A stretch of DNA of 64,000 nucleotides, from NCBI RefSeq assembly GCF_006717045.1, contig NZ_VFPH01000003.1:1364001-1428000 (forward strand), given 5' to 3'. The DNA is from Pseudonocardia cypriaca (GTDB lineage: Bacteria > Actinomycetota > Actinomycetes > Mycobacteriales > Pseudonocardiaceae). The notes beneath the pieces were generated by a model. The model searched no databases, had not been told where the DNA came from, and saw nothing but the letters and a program-made list of their open reading frames with translations. Shown one piece after another: positions 58,777 to 64,000 of this stretch (position 1 is its first letter; each line of letters begins with the position of its first letter). The position numbers and the translations under genes are program-made.

Positions 58777-59730
58777 TCAGCTCCAGGCGCGGGCCGAGCG
58801 GGCCGACCAGTACGTCACGGCGTCCTCGGCGAGCGTCCCGAGCTCGGCCAGCGCGTCCGCCGGCAGCGCCACCCCGGTGGCCGCCGCGTTGCTCGCGACC
58901 TGCAGCGGGTCGACCGCACCGGAGAGCACGCACCACGTCCACGGCTGGGCGAGCGCCGCCGCGATCGCGAGCTGGTCGAGCGGCACGCCCATCTCGGCGG
59001 CGAGCGCCACCGCCCGAGGCGGGGCGTCGGATGTTCCGGGCGTGAGTCGGCCGTTCGCCACGGCCTCCTTCACGATCACGCGGGCGCCCGCGTCGGCCGC
59101 CTCGGCGAGCGCTGGCCCGACCGAGGGCTCCAGCACGTTCCACGTGGACTGCACCGAGGTGAAGAGCGGGGTCCCGTCGACCTGGATCTCCAGCGCCCGG
59201 CGCACGGCGTCGGCCTGCGCAGGTCCGGAGGTGGACACCCCGATCCGCACCCCGCGGTCGCGCAGCTCGGCGAGCGCCCGGTGCAGATCCGCGTCGTCGA
59301 GCACGCCGGTGTCAAGCGTGGCGGAGTGCACGTGGTAGACCGCGAGCCGTGGGCCGAGCAGCGCGGCGGTCTCGGCGAGCTGGTCGGTGAACGCGGCGAG
59401 GGAGTGCTCCTTCACCTCGTGCACCGGCACGTCGAGGCGCCAGTCGCCGACGTACCGGTAGCCCCATTTCGACCCGATCTCGACGTCGTCGACCTCCGGG
59501 TGGTGGGCCAGCCACCCGGCGAGGAACTCCTCGGCCCGCCCGTAGGAGCGGGCCACGTCGACGTACCGGATGCCGGCGGCGTACGCGGCGTCGAGCACGG
59601 CCTCCGAACGGGCCCGCAACTCGGAGACGCTGCGTCGGGCGCCGAGGTCGGTGGCCCGCCCCGAGTTGATGTAGGCGGGACGGGCGACGGCCGCGAGGCC
59701 GATGCCCAATCGCGTGGTACCGGCCGTCAC
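58777..59730 (-). CDS. Aldo/keto reductase (second)
   Basis: A 317-residue TIM-barrel reductase. Visible sites are VDVARSYGRAEEFLAGWL (Asp/Tyr), EIGSKWGYRY (Lys) and AVYHVHSATL (His), then the coenzyme-binding C-terminus WCVLSGAVDPLQVASN. It is related to the L-fucose/D-threo-aldose dehydrogenase-like branch. GTG 59730 diverges from the DinB gene 32 bp away. Substrate unknown. Confidence 0.87.
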   Translation of the reverse strand: MTAGTTRLGIGLAAVARPAYINSGRATDLGARRSVSELRARSEAVLDAAYAAGIRYVDVARSYGRAEEFLAGWLAHHPEVDDVEIGSKWGYRYVGDWRLDVPVHEVKEHSLAAFTDQLAETAALLGPRLAVYHVHSATLDTGVLDDADLHRALAELRDRGVRIGVSTSGPAQADAVRRALEIQVDGTPLFTSVQSTWNVLEPSVGPALAEAADAGARVIVKEAVANGRLTPGTSDAPPRAVALAAEMGVPLDQLAIAAALAQPWTWCVLSGAVDPLQVASNAAATGVALPADALAELGTLAEDAVTYWSARSARAWS

Positions 59731-59762
59731 GGCCGCGTAGCTTACGCGCGGGGGTGATCGGG

Positions 59763-60305
59763 ATGAGCGTGCCCGGATCGGGTGAGCTGCCGCCGCTCGC
59801 CGGTGAGGACCACGTCTGCGCGTCCTGCGCGATGTCCTACGCCGACACCGATCTGGAGGCCGCCGTCGCGGCGCTGCGGTCCGTCCCGGCCGAGGTCCGG
59901 ACCGCAGCGCTCGCCGTGCCGGAGGCACACCGGCGGGTGCGCCCGGACCCCGCCACCTGGTCGGTCGTGGAGTACGCCTGCCACGTCCGCGACGTGTTCG
60001 CGACGTTCACGACCCGGCTGCACCGCACCAGCACCGAGGACGAGCCCGCGCTGGACCCGATGTTCGCCGACCTGCGGGCGGTCCGGTTCCGCTACAACGA
60101 CGCGGACCTCGAGGTCGTGCTCACCGAGCTGGACACCTACGTCGCCGGCTTCCTCGACGAGATCGCCGCCACCACCGGCTGGGACCGCACCGCCACCCGC
60201 CGTGCCGACGAGCAGCGGACCGCCCGGTGGCTCGTGCGCCAGGCACTGCACGAGGCGCGCCACCACACGCGGGACATCACGGCCGTGGCAGAAGCGGTCG
60301 CCTGA
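59763..60305 (+). CDS. DinB / mycothiol-dependent maleylpyruvate isomerase-like protein
   Basis: A 180-residue four-helix-bundle protein. Metal-binding histidines are in VVEYACHVRDVF and ALHEARHHTRDI, the DinB triad. ATG 59763 is preferred over GTG 59754 because of the GGGGG stretch upstream. In mycothiol-producing actinobacteria such proteins act as thiol-dependent transferases. A CASCAM motif near the N-terminus (residues 19-24) is unusual. Function inferred from family. Confidence 0.82.
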   Translation: MSVPGSGELPPLAGEDHVCASCAMSYADTDLEAAVAALRSVPAEVRTAALAVPEAHRRVRPDPATWSVVEYACHVRDVFATFTTRLHRTSTEDEPALDPMFADLRAVRFRYNDADLEVVLTELDTYVAGFLDEIAATTGWDRTATRRADEQRTARWLVRQALHEARHHTRDITAVAEAVA

Positions 60306-60323
60306 ACGCTTCCGACGTGCAAC

Positions 60324-60581
60324 TCAGCGGGTTGCCGCGAGCGCCTCTCGGCCTGCGGCCGTCAGCTGGACCGGCCCGCGCACGCCGCCGGTCGGGCGGA
60401 TCATGCCGCTGCGGACGAGGGCGCGGGCGGCCATGTGGTCGCAGCAGGCGAACCCGTCGATGAAGAAGTCGGGCTCGACGCTGCCGGTGCACTCGACCCT
60501 GCCGTCGGCGACGGCGTGCAGCAGCCGCAGGTCGCGGTTGGACATGACGGTGGGGAGATCCTCGACCAGTGCCGCTCGCAT
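60324..60581 (-). CDS. Small winged-helix-like protein
   Basis: An 85-residue protein from ATG 60581, preceded by GGAGG. SNRDLRLLHAVADGRVECTG, a Cys pair in FACCDHMAARALVRSGMIRP and QLTAAGREALAATR resemble a MarR/PadR-like winged helix without dimer helices. No family is certain. It diverges from the SCO6745-type gene; possible regulator. Confidence 0.65.
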   Translation of the reverse strand: MRAALVEDLPTVMSNRDLRLLHAVADGRVECTGSVEPDFFIDGFACCDHMAARALVRSGMIRPTGGVRGPVQLTAAGREALAATR

Positions 60582-60701
60582 GGCGCCTCCATGTGCTCCG
60601 CTGGACCTGCGTATCAAGCACCATACTGATCGTTCAACAATCCAGCAATCCCCTGATCTCTGGCGCTTGTCTGGTGTGCCCTCGGGCGGTAGACCGCAGG
60701 G

Positions 60702-61547
60702 ATGACCGAACGAGCGCTCCTGGAGCGTGAGCTGTGGCGGATCCTGGAGGCGGTGCACGCCGCGGTGTACTTCGTGCCCGAGGCCAAGGCGGCCTACGGG
60801 GCGCTGGGGCTGCGCGGGTACTGGATGGGCTACTTCGCCTCCCGCTCCGCGGCGCTCGGCACCCCGAGCCCGCGGCTGGTGACCGCGCTCTTCTACGGCT
60901 TCGCACCGCGGATGGTGGAGCGCGCGCTGCCCGACGCGTGGACGTTCGCCGATCCCGCCCGCGTGCTCGACACCCGGCTGGACCTCGCCCGGTCGGCGCT
61001 CACGCGCCACACCGGTGACGGAATCGCCGACGTGGCCGACCTGCTCACCTCCGTGCTCGCCACGCTCGACGTGGCAGGCAGGCCGCTCGCGGCCGCGCAC
61101 CTGGACCTCCCGGCCCCGGACGATCCGCTGTCCCGCGTCTGGCACGCCGCCACCGTGCTGCGCGAGTACCGCGGCGACGGGCACGTGGCCGAGCTCGTGG
61201 CCGCGCAGGTCGACGGCGTGGAGTGCCACCGCCTGCACGGGGGCTCGCTGGTCTCGCAGCAGCGCGAGTTCCGGGGGTGGACCGAGGAGGAGTGGGCCGA
61301 CGCGGCCGAGCGGCTGCGCGCCCGTGGCCTGGTCGACGCCGCAGGCGAGAGGACGGCTCGCGGTGACGAGCTGCGCGCGGAGATCGAGCGGGGCACGGAC
61401 CGATCGGCCACGGCCGCCCTGCGCACGCTCGGCGACGCCGAGCTGCAGGTGCTGCGCACGACCCTCGGTCCCGTCGCCGAGTCGCTGGCGGCGGCGGGCG
61501 CGGTGCCCTACCCGAACGCGATGGGAGTCGCGCGGCCCGCGAGCTAG
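60702..61547 (+). CDS. SCO6745-family helix-turn-helix protein
   Basis: A 281-residue actinobacterial protein of the SCO6745 type. Features: the N-terminal helix pair LWRILEAVHAAVYFVPEAKA, the RGYWMGYFASRSAALG motif, a central region with AAQVDGVECHRLHGG, and a C-terminal winged-helix-like part GWTEEEWADAAERLRARGLV. The family is usually called helix-turn-helix but its function is not known. ATG 60702. Last ordinary gene before the mobile cluster. Confidence 0.8.
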   Translation: MTERALLERELWRILEAVHAAVYFVPEAKAAYGALGLRGYWMGYFASRSAALGTPSPRLVTALFYGFAPRMVERALPDAWTFADPARVLDTRLDLARSALTRHTGDGIADVADLLTSVLATLDVAGRPLAAAHLDLPAPDDPLSRVWHAATVLREYRGDGHVAELVAAQVDGVECHRLHGGSLVSQQREFRGWTEEEWADAAERLRARGLVDAAGERTARGDELRAEIERGTDRSATAALRTLGDAELQVLRTTLGPVAESLAAAGAVPYPNAMGVARPAS

Positions 61548-61699
61548 GGGCCAACCCGCCGTCGCACTCCCGCGGCCGAGCAGAGCCGGCGCCCGAACAC
61601 TCCGTGGTCGAGTGGGTCGGTGCCCCAGCGCCGGCCCGTATCGAGACAGGCCGTCTCCCATCGGGCCTTCGGGTGGTGGCAGGCACCTCCCCCCCGGGC
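61548..61699. other. Non-coding stretch before the mobile cluster
   Basis: No gene or clear signal between the SCO6745-type gene and the truncated miniature element. Confidence 0.6.
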
Positions 61700-61790
61700 T
61701 TTCGGTGGCGCCGCGCATTGTGCGGGGCCGCCCCTCACGCCTCAAGGGCGCCTGCGGCGTTCGCTTCGCGAGCGCTTCGCGCCCCTTGAT
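61700..61790 (+). repeat. MITE-like element, truncated copy 3
   Basis: Matches the left half of the elements at 19600 and 19932: left arm TTTCGGTGGCGCCGCGC (61700-61716), CGGGGCCGCCCCTCACGCC and CTCAAGGGCGC blocks, up to GCCCCTTGAT (61781-61790). The right half and right arm are missing where IS110-related sequence begins. Confidence 0.7.
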
Positions 61791-62815
61791 GGGATGAAGG
61801 AGCGGGGCCTCCGCTCCTCGTGGCTCCCGGCTCATGCTCGGGGTGCTCACACCAACGATTTGAGGAGGCCCCTGTGAGCGAATCGTACGAGGGCAAGCAG
61901 GTCGTGGGAATTGACCTGCACCGGCGGCGGTCGGGGCTGGTTCGCAAGACCGAGATGGGTGAGACGTTGGAGACGGTGCGGATCTCCAACGATCCGGAGT
62001 ATCTGCGGCAGGTGATGGCCCGCGCCGGGGAGGCCCCGGAGGTGGTGCTGGAAGCGGCCTATGGCTGGTACTGGGCCGCGGACACCCTGGCCGAGTTGGG
62101 CGCGCACGTGCATTTGGCGCATCCGCTGGGGGTGAAGATGTTCTGCTATCGGCGGGTGAAGAACGACGAGCGGGACGCGGGGGATCTGGCTGATCTGTTG
62201 CGGATGGGTCGGCTGCCCGAGGCGTGGATCGCGCCACCGGCCACCCGGGAGCTGCGTGGTTGGGTGCGGCATCGGGCCAAGCTGGTGGCGTTGCGCTCGA
62301 GCTTGAAATCCCAGGTCCACGCCGTGCTGGCCGAGGCCGGGGTGCAGGTGCCGATGAGTGATCTGTTCAGCCCGGGCGGGCAGCACTTGTTGGGCGCGGC
62401 CCGGCTGTCGGTCGAATCACGCGCTCGGGTCGACTCCGCGCTACGACTGATCATTAACGTGGACTTCGAGGTCGAGTTGTTCGCCAAGTTGGTCACCAAC
62501 CGGCTGCGCGAACATCCCGGCTACCGGGCGATCCAGCAGATTCCCGGGGTCGGGCCCACCTTGGCTGCGGTGTTCGTGGCTGAGATCGGTGACGTCACCC
62601 GCTTCCCCGGACCCGCGCAGCTGGCCAGCTGGGCCGGGTTGACCCCGAGACACCATGAGTCCGACACCACCGTGCATCGCGGCCGGATCACCAAACAGGG
62701 TTCCCGGTTGGTGCGTTGGGCTGCGGTGGAGGCGGTGCAGCGGGTCGGCGAACACACCCGCACCGGTGCGGTCCGGGAGCGGGTCGCTGCCCGCCGCGGC
62801 CGCGAGCGTGTCAGA
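61791..62815 (+). mobile_element. IS110-family element, interrupted
   Basis: Left edge inferred from loss of similarity to the miniature repeat at 61790; right edge from the IS256 terminus. IS110 elements lack terminal inverted repeats, so borders are approximate. It carries the 5' part of a DEDD transposase gene. Confidence 0.7.
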
Positions 62816-62827
62816 TGGTCTGTGTAA
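61874..62827 (+). pseudogene. IS110 transposase, 3' end lost to IS256 insertion
   Basis: 317 codons from GTG 61874 (GAGGAGG upstream). RuvC-like DEDD residues: Asp14 in GIDLH, Glu60 in VVLEAAYG, Asp101/Asp104 in DERDAGDLADLL. The C-terminal helix-hairpin-helix and Transposase_20 part is present (IQQIPGVGPTLAAVF, LTPRHHESDTTVHRG, ITKQGSRLVRWA). It stops abnormally after RRGRERVRWSV; the last codons and stop come from the inserted IS256 end. Full-length relatives are longer, so it is probably inactive. Confidence 0.85.
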
Positions 62828-64000
62828 CAAGATCCTCTTGAGTTGAGGAGTACACAGATGACCATGACCGGTGAGCCACGGGCTGGCCATCCTCTCGGCG
62901 CCGACGATGATGCCGGGCCGGTGACCGCGCGGGACGCGGTGAACAGCATGATCGAGGCCGGCCTGCTGGATCAGCTCATGTCCCAGGTCGATGCGGGCGA
63001 GCTCGCCTTGACCGGCGATGGTGGTTTCCTCCCGGAGATGATCAAAGCGGTGCTCGAACGCGGCTTGGCGGTCGAGCAGACCGCGCACCTGGGCTACGAG
63101 AAAGGCGACCCGGCCGGGCGTGGGACGCCGAACTCGCGCAACGGCACCAGCCCGAAGACGGTGGCCACCGAGGTCGGCGACGTGGCCCTGGACGTTCCGC
63201 GGGACCGGTCTGGCACGTTCGAACCGCGCCTGGTGCCGAAGGGTTCGCGGCGCACCGGCGGCCTGGATGAGATGATCATCTCGCTGTATGCGGGTGGGAT
63301 GACCGTGCGCGACATCGCCCACCACCTGCAGCGCACGATCGGCACCGAGCTGTCCCACGACACCATCTCCAAGATCACCGACTCGGTGTTGGAGGAGGTG
63401 AAGGCCTGGCAGTCCCGCCCGCTGGAGGAGATCTACCCGATCGTCTACCTGGACGCGCTGGTGATCAAAGTGCGGGACGGGCACCAGGTCCGCAACCGGT
63501 CCGCGCACCTGGCCGTCGGGGTCGACCTCGACGGCGTCAAGCACGTGCTCGGGATCTGGGTGCAGGCAGCCGAGGGGGCGAAGTTCTGGGCCGGGGTGTG
63601 CGCCGAGCTGCGCAACCGCGGCGTGCGGGACGTGCTGATCGTGTGTTGCGACGGGCTGAGCGGATTCCCCGAGGCCATCGAAGCGACCTGGCCGCAGAGC
63701 ATCGTGCAGACCTGCACGGTGCACCTGCTGCGCGCGGCGATGCGGTTCGTCTCCTACGCCGACCGCAAGAAGGTCGCCGCGGCGCTGCGGCCGATCTACA
63801 CCGCCCCCACCGACGAGATCGCCCGCACCGAGTTGGACAGCTTCGCCAGCTCCAGCCTCGGCAAGAAGTACCCGGCCGCCGTGGCGACCTGGGTGAACGC
63901 CTGGGAGCGGTTCATCCCGTTCCTGGCGTTCCCACCCGAGCTCCGGAAGATCATCTACACGACGAACGCGATCGAGTCGCTGAACTACCAACTTCGGAAG
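62816..64000 (+). mobile_element. IS256-family element (left part, runs off window)
   Basis: Starts at about 62816 with GGTCTGTGTAACAAGATCCT, where the IS110 reading frame is broken; this is the likely left inverted repeat. The transposase begins 42 bp inside. The right end lies beyond the window. Confidence 0.75.
62858..64000 (+). CDS. IS256-family (mutator-type) transposase, partial
   Basis: The first 381 codons of a DDE transposase, from ATG 62858 after GAGGAG. Catalytic Asp199 (IVYLDALVIK), Asp265 (VCCDGLSGF) and Glu373 (TTNAIESLN) are in the usual places, as is the C-x2-H motif CTVH (286-289). DEMIISLYAGGMTVRDIAHH is the typical N-terminal region. Frame is intact to the window edge, so the element may be active. 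Confidence 0.93.
   Translation, partial: MTMTGEPRAGHPLGADDDAGPVTARDAVNSMIEAGLLDQLMSQVDAGELALTGDGGFLPEMIKAVLERGLAVEQTAHLGYEKGDPAGRGTPNSRNGTSPKTVATEVGDVALDVPRDRSGTFEPRLVPKGSRRTGGLDEMIISLYAGGMTVRDIAHHLQRTIGTELSHDTISKITDSVLEEVKAWQSRPLEEIYPIVYLDALVIKVRDGHQVRNRSAHLAVGVDLDGVKHVLGIWVQAAEGAKFWAGVCAELRNRGVRDVLIVCCDGLSGFPEAIEATWPQSIVQTCTVHLLRAAMRFVSYADRKKVAAALRPIYTAPTDEIARTELDSFASSSLGKKYPAAVATWVNAWERFIPFLAFPPELRKIIYTTNAIESLNYQLRK

Overview
The window is chromosomal DNA from a very GC-rich actinobacterium. Codons end almost always in G or C, GTG starts and 4-base ATGA/GTGA gene overlaps are frequent, and several genes look leaderless. Regulators, DUF1905, DUF4189, a mycothiol-type DinB protein and P450/3Fe-4S ferredoxin pairing fit a Pseudonocardiales member (Pseudonocardia-like); this is inferred from gene flavour, not from a marker gene. 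No rRNA, tRNA or CRISPR array was seen. Most of the window is accessory metabolism, transport and one-component regulation.

Layout. 0-7.2 kb: a cut-off MFS gene diverges from an Opp/Nik-type ABC importer operon (binding protein, two permeases, fused double ATPase) that also carries a GNAT acetyltransferase and an MFS exporter. 7.2-20.8 kb: small operons (HTH plus tyrosine phosphatase, two DUF1905 genes, XRE regulator facing a flavin/F420 oxidoreductase, aldo/keto reductase, zinc-ribbon proteins, dienelactone hydrolase), then a RibD-like reductase/MFS pair facing a TetR regulator over four 14-bp operators, an SMR/TetR pair with a 50-bp palindromic operator, and bioA. About 1.5 kb without genes (19.3-20.8 kb) holds two miniature inverted-repeat elements, nested hairpins and a tandem 73-bp unit.

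20.8-37.0 kb: a triple-repeat cysteine lipoprotein, then two back-to-back sugar-acid loci. Locus A (minus strand, 21.6-27.4 kb) has a carbohydrate ABC importer, an SDR, an enolase-superfamily dehydratase and an RraA-like aldolase. Locus B (plus strand, 28.5-37.0 kb) has a Gfo/Idh/MocA oxidoreductase, binding protein, a single-chain MalF-MalG fusion permease, an IclR regulator, an RraA-like aldolase, an enolase-superfamily dehydratase and a uronate-dehydrogenase-like protein. A GntR/FCD regulator lies between them. The shared logic (import, oxidise, dehydrate to a 2-keto-3-deoxy acid, cleave with a metal-dependent RraA-type aldolase) makes this the best candidate for an undescribed pathway. Neither locus encodes its ABC ATPase.

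37.0-61.5 kb: a TetR-facing drug-efflux operon (two HlyD adaptors plus a DHA2 MFS pump), P450 plus ferredoxin, AraC/ABM, a methyltransferase/SDR pair, a pentapeptide-repeat protein, a GntR/NUDIX pair, a second sugar locus (RbsABC-like importer, class II aldolase, atypical SDR, DeoR), a TAXI-TRAP transporter with DUF1850, an aldo/keto reductase, a DinB protein and two winged-helix-like proteins. 61.5-64 kb: nested mobile DNA. A truncated third copy of the miniature element abuts an IS110 element that is itself interrupted by an IS256-family element running off the window.
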